A stretch of 64,000 nucleotides of DNA from a virus: positions 1-64,000 of IMG/VR virus record IMGVR_UViG_3300025687_000029; one strand, written 5' to 3'. The position numbers and the translations under genes are program-made. Of the stretch, positions 9,403-18,957 are shown piece by piece. Position 1 is the first letter of the stretch, and every line of letters begins with the position of its first letter. Below the pieces are notes generated by a model that saw only the letters and a program-made list of their open reading frames with translations, made no database searches and had not been told where the DNA came from.

Positions 9403-10902
9403 TTATGCAAACATTGTTGCCCAAGTTGGATAACGCACTGTTGTATCAGCAGCTATTACAATATCATTAGTAGTTGTACCACTGTTAGTTGTAATGGTAG
9501 CAGCTCCATATGCATAGATGATATTGGATCCATTACCTGATACTTGCTCTCCTCCTGCTACAAGCAATGCTAGTAATCCTGCATAAAGTTCAGCAGTAGT
9601 AGCTGAAGCGTCAGTAGTAAAGCTATAAGTAGTACCATCAATAGTCAATTCATATGCAGTAGCATTATCTACAGTTGCAGGTATTGTAACTGATTGATTA
9701 GTTGCAGGTACTGCTAGTTGAATTGAATAAAGTGAATCACTTGCAGCTCCAAGTCCTGTATAAGAATTATCTTTAGTTTGGATCTCAACTATATCATACT
9801 TTGTAGTAGTAACTGCTTCTTTCAACTGATCATCATTAGTATAAGAATCATTAGGATTCTGCATACCATCAGAGAAGGCTTGTCTTGATCTAAACTCTTT
9901 ATCAGCAACTTGCTTACCAAGTCCTCTAGGATAAGTCAATGCTGTAGTATTCTTAATAAGAGTAGTAGGAGCATCTTCAAATCCTGAACCAGAAGTTTCA
10001 AGCAACCAATTAGTCATTTTATACTCTCTATGGTTACGTTTCCATTCAGTATCTTCTGTACCTGTAATTTGAATACCAAAACTACCGGCAGTTAAATCAG
10101 CAGCAGTAATTTGTTCCAATCCTGTATCAGCAATAGTTGTAGACTCACCTTGATAAGGCATATGCAAAGTAGCAGTATTATTTGTAGCATCTATAGCTTC
10201 AATAATATAGATTGGGGAAGTTACAGTTGTACCAACTCTAAGAGCCTTACCTACTGCAAGTGCAGGATTAGTTGTAGCATCATCAATATCAGTAGCTGTA
10301 ATTGTTCTACTTCCTTTAGTAAATACTACATTATCTACGCCTGTACCAATAGCATCACCAGCATCATCATGGATCAGTTCTACTTTCAAGTCATAGGACT
10401 CACCATTAACACCGGCAGAAACAGTACCTAAATCTTTAGTAAGATAAGTAACTACTTCCTGTTCAGTAGCTCCAGAAGTAGTAGAATAAGTAGCAGAGAT
10501 TCTATCTCTATTTACCATTCTAGCTTTAGAGCCGTCTTTAACTGTAATAGTTACAGTAAAATCTTCATTATCTCCTACAGGAAAACTACCTGTTGTACCG
10601 TTAGATCCTATATGATCTACTTTCTGTACAGGGGCTATATATTTAGCTCCACTTGATTTAATGACATTAGTTGTTTTGATTTTAGGAGAAACCAATTGAT
10701 CTCCATTAGAAGTCTTAGCAATAAAATGATAAGTACCTGCTGTTGTCAAAACAGTTTCTACAGTATTTGCAAATATATCTACAAATACACCTTCTCCGTT
10801 ATCCAAAGAGTCAAAATCAAATGCAGCTTCATCAGCAAGAGATGCTCCTCCAGTACTAGGAGTTTTTAGAATAAAAAGATAACGTTGTTGTCTAGTATCC
10901 AT
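9403..10902 (-). CDS. Major tail or head-associated structural protein
   Basis: 499 residues. The N-terminus MDTRQQRYLFILKTPSTGGA is followed by beta-rich sequence with VTITVKDGSKARMVNRDRIS, and a central region with AVGKALRVGTTVTSPIYIIE. The segment FEDAPTTLIKNTTALTYPRG is unusually specific but I cannot name it. Residues about 395-490 hold the shared module (ATAYELTIDGTTYSFTTDAS and TTNSGTTTNDIVIAAD), closely related to one in the next gene upstream. Flanked by terminators, it is probably made in quantity. I infer an abundant virion protein (tail tube, decoration or ring), without deciding which. Confidence 0.55.
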   Translation of the reverse strand: MDTRQQRYLFILKTPSTGGASLADEAAFDFDSLDNGEGVFVDIFANTVETVLTTAGTYHFIAKTSNGDQLVSPKIKTTNVIKSSGAKYIAPVQKVDHIGSNGTTGSFPVGDNEDFTVTITVKDGSKARMVNRDRISATYSTTSGATEQEVVTYLTKDLGTVSAGVNGESYDLKVELIHDDAGDAIGTGVDNVVFTKGSRTITATDIDDATTNPALAVGKALRVGTTVTSPIYIIEAIDATNNTATLHMPYQGESTTIADTGLEQITAADLTAGSFGIQITGTEDTEWKRNHREYKMTNWLLETSGSGFEDAPTTLIKNTTALTYPRGLGKQVADKEFRSRQAFSDGMQNPNDSYTNDDQLKEAVTTTKYDIVEIQTKDNSYTGLGAASDSLYSIQLAVPATNQSVTIPATVDNATAYELTIDGTTYSFTTDASATTAELYAGLLALLVAGGEQVSGNGSNIIYAYGAATITTNSGTTTNDIVIAADTTVRYPTWATMFA

Positions 10903-10933
10903 TTTTGTTTAAATTTAAAATATTAATATATAA

Positions 10934-12061
10934 TTATTCACTTTGTTGTTCTTCAATCATTTGTGTTTGAATCCTTGGATCTTGAAGTGATGATAGTGTT
11001 TTAGTTACTGCCATTTCTATAATCTCCCTATGTGTAGATTCATTTAATTCACAATGTACTTGATTTAGAGGGTTGTCAAAATCAACAACAATACCTCTGG
11101 GTTTTTTAATATATCTAAGATAATAATTTTGTATTTCAAAACTACCATCTGTAATTAGCTCATGTACTTGATTATCTGTACCTACCAATGTCTGATCGTT
11201 ATTTAATTGATCAGGGACAGGTAAATAGGTTACAAATATAACTATATCATTAGTAGTACTACCTGAATTAGTTGTAACTTCTGAATCAGATAATACATAT
11301 ATAGTTAATCCATCTGAAGAAGTTCTAAATTCTTCACCTCCAATAGTCATAGCCTGAACTAAATCAGTTATTACTCCTAATTGAGTAGTAGAAGTAGAAT
11401 TATATGTATTACCATTTACAACTAAATCATAGTTAGCAGGACTATCAACTGTAGATGGAACAGATACTCTATACCATTTTGTTGTTGTTGTAGATGTAAC
11501 TGCTAATTCTGTATTAGCATTATACTCACTGGAGTATTCCATTCTCCAAGTTTCTTTAAACCAAGGTTGTTTGAATGAATTATCAATCCACTGATTATAT
11601 TCATCATGTGTAACAGGTTTAACAGAATATCTATTTCCTGAGTAACATGATTCTGATGTGTTCCATGATACTTCTTCTTTAATGGCCCAAAGGAAGTCCT
11701 TTGGAAGTTTCCAAAGGGTTCCATTGGGATTTATTATGGAAGAATCACGAAAGAAAGCATTTGTATCTTCTATACTATAAGTATTACCTCCCTGAATACT
11801 ATATACATACTCAGCAGTTGTAGTATTATAACTTATAGTTATTGCCTTTATCAATTGAGCTAAATCCTTACGTCTTTTCTCAGAATTTTCAAACCCTTGA
11901 TTATAAGGATTACCTCTCCAATTATATTTACGTTTCAAGTATTCTTCCTGGGCTTGAGATAAGGTAAATGATATTTCCTCATCTGTAAATCCAGGAGATG
12001 AATTACTTGTTCTTTTATCCAGTATATCTAAATACTCTTTAGCTTGATCGTTTGCCTGCAT
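10934..12061 (-). CDS. Head-tail connector/adaptor-like protein with inserted beta domain
   Basis: 375 residues. The helical N-terminus (SFTLSQAQEEYLKRKYNWRG) and C-terminus (NYYLRYIKKPRGIVVDFDNP and CELNESTHREIIEMAVTKTL) resemble connector proteins found downstream of capsid genes in Bacteroidota phages. Between them, residues about 190-285, is an inserted copy of the shared beta module: ANYDLVVNGNTYNSTSTTQL and TTNSGSTTNDIVIFV. The copy is visibly close to that in 9403-10902. It overlaps the upstream gene by 23 bases. Connector role inferred. Confidence 0.5.
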   Translation of the reverse strand: MQANDQAKEYLDILDKRTSNSSPGFTDEEISFTLSQAQEEYLKRKYNWRGNPYNQGFENSEKRRKDLAQLIKAITISYNTTTAEYVYSIQGGNTYSIEDTNAFFRDSSIINPNGTLWKLPKDFLWAIKEEVSWNTSESCYSGNRYSVKPVTHDEYNQWIDNSFKQPWFKETWRMEYSSEYNANTELAVTSTTTTKWYRVSVPSTVDSPANYDLVVNGNTYNSTSTTQLGVITDLVQAMTIGGEEFRTSSDGLTIYVLSDSEVTTNSGSTTNDIVIFVTYLPVPDQLNNDQTLVGTDNQVHELITDGSFEIQNYYLRYIKKPRGIVVDFDNPLNQVHCELNESTHREIIEMAVTKTLSSLQDPRIQTQMIEEQQSE

Positions 12062-12911
12062 TTAATTCTTCAGTAATAGCTGTAATAATTTCTTGCTTAC
12101 CTTCATCAGGATCTAAAAGTTTCAACATATCTCTTTTATTACCTGCAATAGGAGTTGAATTATCCCATTTTGTAAAGTATGCTTGATTCCTTGTTTTAAT
12201 TATTCCTGCTCTAATTGCCTGAAGTAAAAATGCTTTATTTTCAAAATTATCATCTGAAATAAGATAAAACAAATCTTCAGGTTTAGTTCTGGCTATATTC
12301 TTTAAAGATTTTTTAACTTTCTCAATACTATCATTAGGATGTATTCTTTTAGTAGGATCTTTTTCATAGAAGTACATATCTAACAATCTTCTAAGTTTTT
12401 TCTCCTGCTTATCATATTCAGCAAGTTTCATATATACTGAAGCTTGCATATCAGCAATATTATCTATTTCATCATTCTCATCCTCATCTGTAATAATAAT
12501 ATATCTACATAACGGTTTATTTTGAACATCTCCATAACCATCTGCAAATGTATCTTTATAACTAAGAGCTATAAGATATTTAGCATAATCTACAGGATTA
12601 TTTAATCTCAAAGTTACTTCACTACCTCTAAGTTCAAGAAATGCTGTATCCCAGTAAGAATCAGGATGATTAATATTTAAAGCTTCTATTTCAATTCCTA
12701 ATGCCTTTGCAAAGGTTTCTTTATTCTTAATATGCATTCTGTCTACAGTATTATCTACAGATCTCATTGCATATCTAAAATATGATTTATTTAATTGTCT
12801 AAGCTTTTCTTTATTCAAAAGCCCTTTAAACTCTCCTGCTTTAACAGGAACAAGCTTAATTTCAACGTCTTTATTAAAGTTTATAATATCTTTTTTTAAT
12901 GTTACTTCCAT
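12039..12911 (-). CDS. Conserved-type virion assembly protein downstream of capsid gene
   Basis: 290 residues, not recognised. It is charged and helical, with GSEVTLRLNNPVDYAKYLIA, then ITDEDENDEIDNIADMQASV and AEYDKQEKKLRRLLDMYFYE. The length and location immediately after the capsid gene suggest a structural or head-completion role. It is separated from the capsid gene by a strong terminator (12949-12968), so it would be expressed at a lower level or from its own start. No transmembrane or enzyme motif. Confidence 0.5.
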   Translation of the reverse strand: MEVTLKKDIINFNKDVEIKLVPVKAGEFKGLLNKEKLRQLNKSYFRYAMRSVDNTVDRMHIKNKETFAKALGIEIEALNINHPDSYWDTAFLELRGSEVTLRLNNPVDYAKYLIALSYKDTFADGYGDVQNKPLCRYIIITDEDENDEIDNIADMQASVYMKLAEYDKQEKKLRRLLDMYFYEKDPTKRIHPNDSIEKVKKSLKNIARTKPEDLFYLISDDNFENKAFLLQAIRAGIIKTRNQAYFTKWDNSTPIAGNKRDMLKLLDPDEGKQEIITAITEELNAGKRSS

Positions 12912-12948
12912 AATTAATTTCTTTCTATTCTTCGTTTATTAAAAGTAA

Positions 12949-12968
12949 GGGGAGGAATTAACCTCCCC
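12949..12968 (-). terminator. Strong terminator after the capsid gene
   Basis: On the minus strand GGGGAGG and CCTCCCC form a perfect 7-bp stem with a 6-base loop, followed by TTACTTTTAA. It lies just past the capsid stop codon and fits a need for high, self-contained capsid mRNA, with partial read-through into the connector genes. Confidence 0.8.
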
Positions 12969-12977
12969 ATCATTATA

Positions 12978-14498
12978 CTATGATTCTAGAATCGTTGGCT
13001 TGATTATAGCAGATCTTGTAGGATCTTTAAGAATCGCACAGAACTCAGGAGTTACCATATGATACTCACATCCTTCATCAGGCATTGTAGCTATACTATA
13101 GCCCATTCCACCTGCTTCTTTGATAAGAGGACCATAAGGAGATGCAACACCAGGTTTGATAGAAGCTATATCTTCTTTCTGATTAACATAGATCAATTCT
13201 AAGTTATTATCTCCACCTTCAGTACTAAGATTGGTAATTTGATAAGTATAAGAACTAGCCGGTCCTTGTAGACTAGGATCTACTTCAGACATTCTTATAG
13301 AAGTTCTGGCATCAGCTCTATCATCAAATATTTTATTTACTTTGAAGGTAACAATAGTTCCATCAGGAGCTTTATACTGAGTAAAAGTAGTATCAAGTTT
13401 TCTACCTCCATAAGCACCAGGTTTATCAGAATTATCAGATTGAAGAACTGTAAATCCTTTAGCTTTTTCAGTTATCCAGTTATGTGCAAACATTGCACCC
13501 CATCTACCAGTTTCAACAAGAATATTACGTTCTTTTTCAAAACCTACTTCATTATCAGATAGATCCATAATAGTATCAACTACCCCTTGAATATTAGGTT
13601 TAGTTTGAAGTACTAAGTTACCTCCTGATTCAATTTGTTGTTGAATACCTGCACCTGTTTTAGCAGAAAATCCAGAAGAATCTTTATCAAGTATTCTACC
13701 TGTACCATCAACATTAAGGACTCCATAATAAAGCATTCTGTCTTTATACATCTTCATCTGCTTCATCATCTCATATCTCAAATAGTCATCCCATACCTTG
13801 AATTTCTGACCATTAACATCAAGAGTCCAAGACAAAGCTCTACCAATCATGTTATTTGGTTTGATAGTTTGGAATCTACACTTAGTATAAGTGTTTCTCA
13901 TTTCAAATGGAGAAGTGAAGTTAAAGTCAGCACCTTTCTTAGCTAATGTAGAAGCTACAGGCGCACCATCAACAGAAAATTCTTTTCCTGAAATAAGTAA
14001 TTCACCAGGCATAAAATGATTAATATCATATCCCCATAATTGTACAGGATACCTAAATTCATTACCTAGATCATCAGGTTCACCTACTATCTTCAATTGA
14101 TATTTACTACCCTTCTCACCAGCAAGAAGTTGTACATCTGAAAAATACTTTTCTCCAAATACAAGATAAAAGATTGATTTACCTTTACCTGCTTGAGAAG
14201 CTGCCGTAATAACAGTACCATCTTCCAATTCAGCTCTAACAAGAGGAACAGTTTTGATAGCAGAACCTTGAAGTTTCCACTTAACCCATCCATCTTCATT
14301 CTGAGATACTACTCTAGTATTACCTATCATGTCAAGGTAATCAGCAGTACCGAGTTCAAATTGAGATCTGTACAGCATAGTAGTCAATCCATCAATATTA
14401 AAATCTGATGAATATCCTAATGCCTGAAGACTGTCTTTCAGTACTAATCCTGAAAAGTCTTTACTTTGCGTTGTTTGTAAAATTGATATATTGCTCAT
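12978..14498 (-). CDS. Major capsid protein, HK97-fold (crAss-like type)
   Basis: 506 residues, a typical length for crAss-like capsid proteins. Recognisable stretches are DFNIDGLTTMLYRSQFELGT near the N-terminus, VRAELEDGTVITAASQAGKG (E-loop region), MRNTYTKCRFQTIKPNNMIG, and DDYLRYEMMKQMKMYKDRML, a long spine-type helix. The order TerL, portal, scaffold, then this gene, and the terminator immediately after it, support the call. No N-terminal protease target is obvious. The gene starts at ATG 14498, 15 bases after the scaffold stop. The family call rests on context and overall character rather than a profile search. Confidence 0.85.
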   Translation of the reverse strand: MSNISILQTTQSKDFSGLVLKDSLQALGYSSDFNIDGLTTMLYRSQFELGTADYLDMIGNTRVVSQNEDGWVKWKLQGSAIKTVPLVRAELEDGTVITAASQAGKGKSIFYLVFGEKYFSDVQLLAGEKGSKYQLKIVGEPDDLGNEFRYPVQLWGYDINHFMPGELLISGKEFSVDGAPVASTLAKKGADFNFTSPFEMRNTYTKCRFQTIKPNNMIGRALSWTLDVNGQKFKVWDDYLRYEMMKQMKMYKDRMLYYGVLNVDGTGRILDKDSSGFSAKTGAGIQQQIESGGNLVLQTKPNIQGVVDTIMDLSDNEVGFEKERNILVETGRWGAMFAHNWITEKAKGFTVLQSDNSDKPGAYGGRKLDTTFTQYKAPDGTIVTFKVNKIFDDRADARTSIRMSEVDPSLQGPASSYTYQITNLSTEGGDNNLELIYVNQKEDIASIKPGVASPYGPLIKEAGGMGYSIATMPDEGCEYHMVTPEFCAILKDPTRSAIIKPTILES

Positions 14499-14513
14499 AA
14501 TTTATAAAATTTC

Positions 14514-15722
14514 TTACTTCTTTGGAAAATGCTGTTTTAGAGCATCCAATAATCCAGATGATTGACCATTTGAATTGGTGTATTTACCAGCTTTTGGTCC
14601 TGACTTCATCTGTTTCATTATAGTATTAACTTGTTTCGTACCTCCAAGTTTTAATATAGAATCCCAAGCTTTTTTATTATTATTAAATAATCCAAGATGT
14701 TCAAGATAAGCCAGCTTCACATCAAATGCCATTGGGTCTTTATCTCTTGCTATTCTAATAGCAGTAGTCATTCCTTTATCAGTTTTAATAGGTTTAAATA
14801 AAGATTCAAATACTGCATCTTTTGTCTTCTTAGTGATTTTCATACCAGGAATAATCTCATCCTGAGAATCAATTAGATTCTTATATTCTTTTCTTGTTAA
14901 CTCTAATTGTTGTTGTTGTCTCTGATACTCTTCTTGTGCTTTAGCTTCTTTAATTTTTTCTTGTTCAGCTAATGCCTTCTGTTGATTACTTAAAGCACTT
15001 TTTGCATTACTTTCAAGTTTATCTTTAGCTTCATAAAACTCTATCCTTTCTGTTATCTCCTCTTCAGGTAATCCTGTACTTCTTAGATAATTAGCTATAG
15101 TCTCTTTTTGAAGATTAACATTACCACTTAAATCCTGCTCTTTTATAGCAGCCAAAGCATTTTGTTCAATTGCTAATTTGATTGCTTCAGTTTCATCTAT
15201 ACCTCTACTAACCATATCAATAATAGCTCTGGTTTTTTCAGGTAATGATCCTATACTCTCATCAATTAGTTTTGCTGCTTTAGATTCTATTGCAGCTTCA
15301 GTATTTTCATTTTGAAATTGTAAATACTTTTCTAACTGCTGTTCTCCTTCTAATTCTGCTAATTCTTGTTGCTGCTCTTCAGTTAATTCTTGAGTAACTC
15401 CATATTGAGACAATACATTAGTTATTCCATCAAAAGAAAACTCTTCTTGAGAATCTGTTTGAATTTCTTCCTCATTAGTAACTTCAGTATTAGTTTCAGG
15501 CTCCTCACTATCATCTTCATTAGATATATCAGGAGTATTTCCTGGAGTTGTCATATTCTCTAATTGAGAATCATCCTGAGTTTGAATATCACTGTATTCA
15601 TTACTTTGTTGGGATTCTGTCAAAGAACTTGTTGTTTCTCTTTCATTCTGTTCTTTTGCCAAACTTTCAAGACCTGTTACCAGATCTCCATAAAGTCCGT
15701 CATCAGTTATTAAATCTTCCAT
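14514..15722 (-). CDS. Capsid scaffolding protein
   Basis: 402 residues from ATG 15722; a TTG codon two codons earlier is a less likely start. The N-terminal 120 residues are very acidic and Ser/Thr/Gln-rich (NEDDSEEPETNTEVTNEEEI). The middle is strongly coiled-coil (SALSNQQKALAEQEKIKEAK and EYQRQQQQLELTRKEYKNLI), and the C-terminus is basic (MKQMKSGPKAGKY). This is the classic layout of internal scaffolds: disordered acidic part, coiled coil, basic capsid-binding tail. The position between portal and capsid genes agrees. No protease motif was seen. Confidence 0.8.
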   Translation of the reverse strand: MEDLITDDGLYGDLVTGLESLAKEQNERETTSSLTESQQSNEYSDIQTQDDSQLENMTTPGNTPDISNEDDSEEPETNTEVTNEEEIQTDSQEEFSFDGITNVLSQYGVTQELTEEQQQELAELEGEQQLEKYLQFQNENTEAAIESKAAKLIDESIGSLPEKTRAIIDMVSRGIDETEAIKLAIEQNALAAIKEQDLSGNVNLQKETIANYLRSTGLPEEEITERIEFYEAKDKLESNAKSALSNQQKALAEQEKIKEAKAQEEYQRQQQQLELTRKEYKNLIDSQDEIIPGMKITKKTKDAVFESLFKPIKTDKGMTTAIRIARDKDPMAFDVKLAYLEHLGLFNNNKKAWDSILKLGGTKQVNTIMKQMKSGPKAGKYTNSNGQSSGLLDALKQHFPKK

Positions 15723-15808
15723 ATGCAAATATATTAATTACGTACTTTTTACTTATTATTTTTTATTTAGTTTATTATCAATAGGTTACTAAAACTTAAT
15801 TTTTAAGA

Positions 15809-15925
15809 TTATTTTTTAGAAATTAACTTCCAGGTTCCCTTGTTACAAGAACATCTCTTCAATCTACATGAACATCCTGAGTGTGAGGTAGTTTTACCAC
15901 ATCCTGTACATTTATATGTATTCAT
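15809..15925 (-). CDS. 38-residue Cys-rich micro-protein
   Basis: Reads MNTYKCTGCGKTTSHSGCSC followed by RLKRCSCNKGTWKLISKK. Six Cys occur as CxxC, CxC, CxC, suggesting a metal-binding knuckle. Its ATG at 15925 overlaps the TGA of the preceding small gene (ATGA), strong evidence that it is translated by coupling. It is easily missed because of its size. Function unknown; location between GroES-like and scaffold genes suggests a head-assembly or regulatory accessory. Confidence 0.6.
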   Translation of the reverse strand: MNTYKCTGCGKTTSHSGCSCRLKRCSCNKGTWKLISKK

Positions 15926-16122
15926 TCTTTCCAGTATTTACAAGTTATCCATTCACACATACATTTAGCCGGAATATAGCATCCACAATCTAAACATAAA
16001 TTAATTTTTGAGATATATCTACAGTCTGCACATATAGACCTTCTCCTAAAATAGGAAGAGGTCCTCTTTTTAAAAAGTAAAGAGAACCATCCAACTATTA
16101 TTGTTTTAATTTTAGAAATCAC
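15922..16122 (-). CDS. 66-residue zinc-ribbon-like small protein
   Basis: Starts at GTG 16122, overlapping the preceding stop (GTGA). The hydrophobic, basic N-terminus (MISKIKTIIVGWFSLLFKKR) could be a short amphipathic or membrane segment. The C-terminal half has ICADCRYISKINLCLDCGCY, then IPAKCMCEWITCKYW. The C-x2-C, C-x2-C-x-C pattern ending in W resembles small zinc-binding proteins common beside phage scaffold genes. Role unknown. Confidence 0.6.
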   Translation of the reverse strand: MISKIKTIIVGWFSLLFKKRTSSYFRRRSICADCRYISKINLCLDCGCYIPAKCMCEWITCKYWKE

Positions 16123-16505
16123 AATTTTCCGTATGACATTATAATATCATTCTTATACATTAATCTATAAGCCTTACTCTCATGGATAATGTAAACAGCA
16201 CTCTGTTGTAATTTTTCAATTTCATCAGGTTTTAGTTTACTATCTATCCAGATAGTTTGTTGTTGTTGAGGAGATGGAATAACTGTATCCCCTTCTTCCA
16301 GCCAAGTAACATCATCAGCTTTTTTAATAACTTTAAGTCTGAATGGATGCAATTTAGTTTCTACAGCAGTATTTCCTTTAGAATCTGCTTTACTACCATC
16401 AGGTAAAATAATACCACTAGTTGTCTTCTTTTCTAATTCAACCTCTAAAGGCTCTACTAATAAATATCCAGGTTGTAATTTACCTGGAATTTTTACTTCT
16501 CCCAT
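16119..16505 (-). CDS. GroES-like co-chaperonin (phage capsid folding)
   Basis: 128 residues. KLQPGYLLVEPLEVELEKKT and TSGIILPDGSKADSKG match the start of GroES/Cpn10, including the signature basic/Thr-Ser-Gly-Ile-Ile-Leu-Pro. LEEGDTVIPSP corresponds to the VKVGDxVxF strand, and YRLMYKNDIIMSYG to the C-terminal DILA strand. Residues about 40-60 between the first strands would form the mobile loop that binds GroEL. Phages such as T4 (gp31) encode a GroES substitute to fold their capsid protein with host GroEL. Here it lies between portal and scaffold genes, which fits that job. Confidence 0.75.
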   Translation of the reverse strand: MGEVKIPGKLQPGYLLVEPLEVELEKKTTSGIILPDGSKADSKGNTAVETKLHPFRLKVIKKADDVTWLEEGDTVIPSPQQQQTIWIDSKLKPDEIEKLQQSAVYIIHESKAYRLMYKNDIIMSYGKL

Positions 16506-16507
16506 AA

Positions 16508-18934
16508 TTATTTATTTGTTTTATTACTATTATTAATTTTCTTTCTTTCTAAATTTAGTTTCTCTTTATCATATAATTCTTTTGAACTCTGAGATCTTTC
16601 AGCTAATTGTTGTTTTCTTTCTTCAATACTCCTCTTGTGTGCTTCAGATTGTTCATTATTTGGAGTACCTTCATTTTTCAATTGTTGTATATCAATATTA
16701 TTCTGATTCTCCATATCTCTAAGTAGAATATCAGCTTCAATTTTTCTAGCTTCTTGTTGTGCTTCATATTCTCTCTGCAATTGTTCTCTTCTAGCTTGTT
16801 CCTCAGCTTGTTGTTGTTGCAACTCCATTGCTTCCTGTTGTCTCTTTTCATTAAGCATTTCACGCTCTAATTTAGACTCTCTAAGAATTTGTTTTTGAAT
16901 AACAGGATCATCAACTTCCATAAGTGCAATATAAGCTTCCTCATCTAATCTATCATTCTGGAACATTATAGGAGCCATTTGTTGAATAGCTTTAGATATA
17001 TCTGTGTCTTTTCTAATATTACTAAAGAATATTCCCCAATCATAAGAAGCATACTCTTCACCACTTAGTTCAATATATCCCTGCATTACACCATTCATTA
17101 TATTTTTAACAGGTATGGACTGACCGTCATATACTACTTTTGCAAGTTCCATAGTGTTCATATACACTAACTTCTTAAACTCATCATGGGCTTTAAATAA
17201 AGGCTCAGTAGTATTTGAAGATTGAACTACTGATCTTTCAACTCCTCCTACAGTTTCTCTATTAGAAATATTACCTAAACGTTGTTGTGTTATACCCAGG
17301 GTTTCTCCCATCTCAATTTTAATTCTTTGTAGTATAGTATCATATAGTTGAATATGATCTATTTGATTAAGATTGGATTGTTTTCCTGTTGTATTGTATG
17401 CACCTGCTGCATTACCTGTAATTGGATCTTTAGCAAAAGAATCTACATATTTAATCTTACTGACTTTCATCCAATACATAACTTGATCTATAGACCAGTC
17501 TTGAGGAATACTTGCCATATCTATTTCAAGAACATTACCTATATTTGCTCCAATAGCATGTTCCTTTTCTTTATTAATAAGATTATAAGTATATTTATAG
17601 TTCTTGATTGTTGACATTGGACAATTAACTTTTATACCTCCAGCGGTATAAATATATCCAATATAAGGAGCTGAACATAATTTTAAATCTTGCTGAGAAT
17701 AAACATTACCAAAGAATACCCCCCATTTAGTATAAATATCATACCCAATCTTAGTCATTTCTCTCCACTCAGGTACTCTTATTTCTTCTACAGTTTCTCC
17801 AATCTCAGTGTTTGGGGTATATTTACCATCAACTATTTCTCTAGTGATAGATCCATCATCATTCTCTGTAGTTAACACTTTAACAATTCTAAATGATTTC
17901 CAACATACTCTAACTACTCTAAGATCACCATTAGATCTTACTTCTTCTCCTATAGATGTACTATCAATATTATTAAATCCATATTCATATGAAGGTAATC
18001 CTGAACCAAAACTTTGATATTCCTTTTGTTCTGTAAACCCTGTCCTAACATAATCAGACTTACCATCTCCATTCTTGGAATATGTTTCATCAATAGTTTT
18101 TATCTCTGATTTTGTAAGAACATCTTTGTACTCATCTATTATAGTAAATGGAGATTTATAAGATACATGTAATATAACATCTGCATCTTGAATTAATTTA
18201 GAATCTCCTGATCTAATAATATATAAATCTTCAGGATGTACTTTATCAACATAAAGCTGTCCACCTCTTTCTTCAAAGGAAACAATCTCTTCACCTACAT
18301 GTAATTGGTCCCAATGAGTATCTTTGAATAATTGATCAAAATTATTTAACTCAGCTACATACTCTACCAATTGTTGTCCTCTAATTTCTTCTAATTCCCT
18401 GGTATCATATCTATAACCGTCAAGCTTTTTTTGTAATTCTTGTTTTGTTTTAACCTCATCAATGGAATTTTCCATTATTTTTTGTGCAGCAAACTTGTAA
18501 ATATCATCTATCTTTTTAGCTTGCTTCATCTCATTCATCTCAGGATTCATAATAGAGAGTTTATAATTAAAACTCCTTTCTGTACCCTCGCCAATCAATT
18601 GATTGAAGTATTCATATTCAATGGGAAAGTTTTTAACTTCTTTATACATATCCTCCATTGCAGGATTCTTAGTTGGATTAAATAATCTGGCCATATCTCT
18701 AGGGTCTGTCTCATCTTGAGCTAATCTTCTATTTATAACCATCTCACTTTTAGTGAGTCTTAATCCGTCTCTATAATTCCAATTCCCAATATTACTCTCA
18801 TTTGTTCCTGTAATATTAATAGCAGCTTCTACATTTTCTTTATGCCAATCTTTATTTTTTCTACTATCTGCTATTAACTGGCTTGGATACTTTGTAACTA
18901 TTGAATTATGATATGATGTTGGTGTAGTTGACAT
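16508..18934 (-). CDS. Portal protein
   Basis: 808 residues from ATG 18934; a TTG seven codons earlier is unlikely. It lies between TerL and the capsid genes. Recognisable are EEVRVPEWREMTKIGYDIYT, YIYTAGGIKVNCPMSTIKNY, IGANIGNVLEIDMASIPQDW, and QQRLGNISNRETVGGVERSV, typical of large Bacteroidota-phage portals. The C-terminal 130 residues are a long Gln/Glu/Arg coiled coil (MELQQQQAEEQARREQLQRE), which may form the barrel inside the capsid. The portal is the dodecameric DNA entry channel and docks TerL. Call rests on order and length. Confidence 0.85.
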   Translation of the reverse strand: MSTTPTSYHNSIVTKYPSQLIADSRKNKDWHKENVEAAINITGTNESNIGNWNYRDGLRLTKSEMVINRRLAQDETDPRDMARLFNPTKNPAMEDMYKEVKNFPIEYEYFNQLIGEGTERSFNYKLSIMNPEMNEMKQAKKIDDIYKFAAQKIMENSIDEVKTKQELQKKLDGYRYDTRELEEIRGQQLVEYVAELNNFDQLFKDTHWDQLHVGEEIVSFEERGGQLYVDKVHPEDLYIIRSGDSKLIQDADVILHVSYKSPFTIIDEYKDVLTKSEIKTIDETYSKNGDGKSDYVRTGFTEQKEYQSFGSGLPSYEYGFNNIDSTSIGEEVRSNGDLRVVRVCWKSFRIVKVLTTENDDGSITREIVDGKYTPNTEIGETVEEIRVPEWREMTKIGYDIYTKWGVFFGNVYSQQDLKLCSAPYIGYIYTAGGIKVNCPMSTIKNYKYTYNLINKEKEHAIGANIGNVLEIDMASIPQDWSIDQVMYWMKVSKIKYVDSFAKDPITGNAAGAYNTTGKQSNLNQIDHIQLYDTILQRIKIEMGETLGITQQRLGNISNRETVGGVERSVVQSSNTTEPLFKAHDEFKKLVYMNTMELAKVVYDGQSIPVKNIMNGVMQGYIELSGEEYASYDWGIFFSNIRKDTDISKAIQQMAPIMFQNDRLDEEAYIALMEVDDPVIQKQILRESKLEREMLNEKRQQEAMELQQQQAEEQARREQLQREYEAQQEARKIEADILLRDMENQNNIDIQQLKNEGTPNNEQSEAHKRSIEERKQQLAERSQSSKELYDKEKLNLERKKINNSNKTNK

Positions 18935-18957
18935 ATTAAAATTTTTTATGTACAAAG

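Noticed and set aside
13635-14408. Open frames antisense or out of frame to the capsid gene
   Set aside because: Shadow frames of a strongly supported gene.
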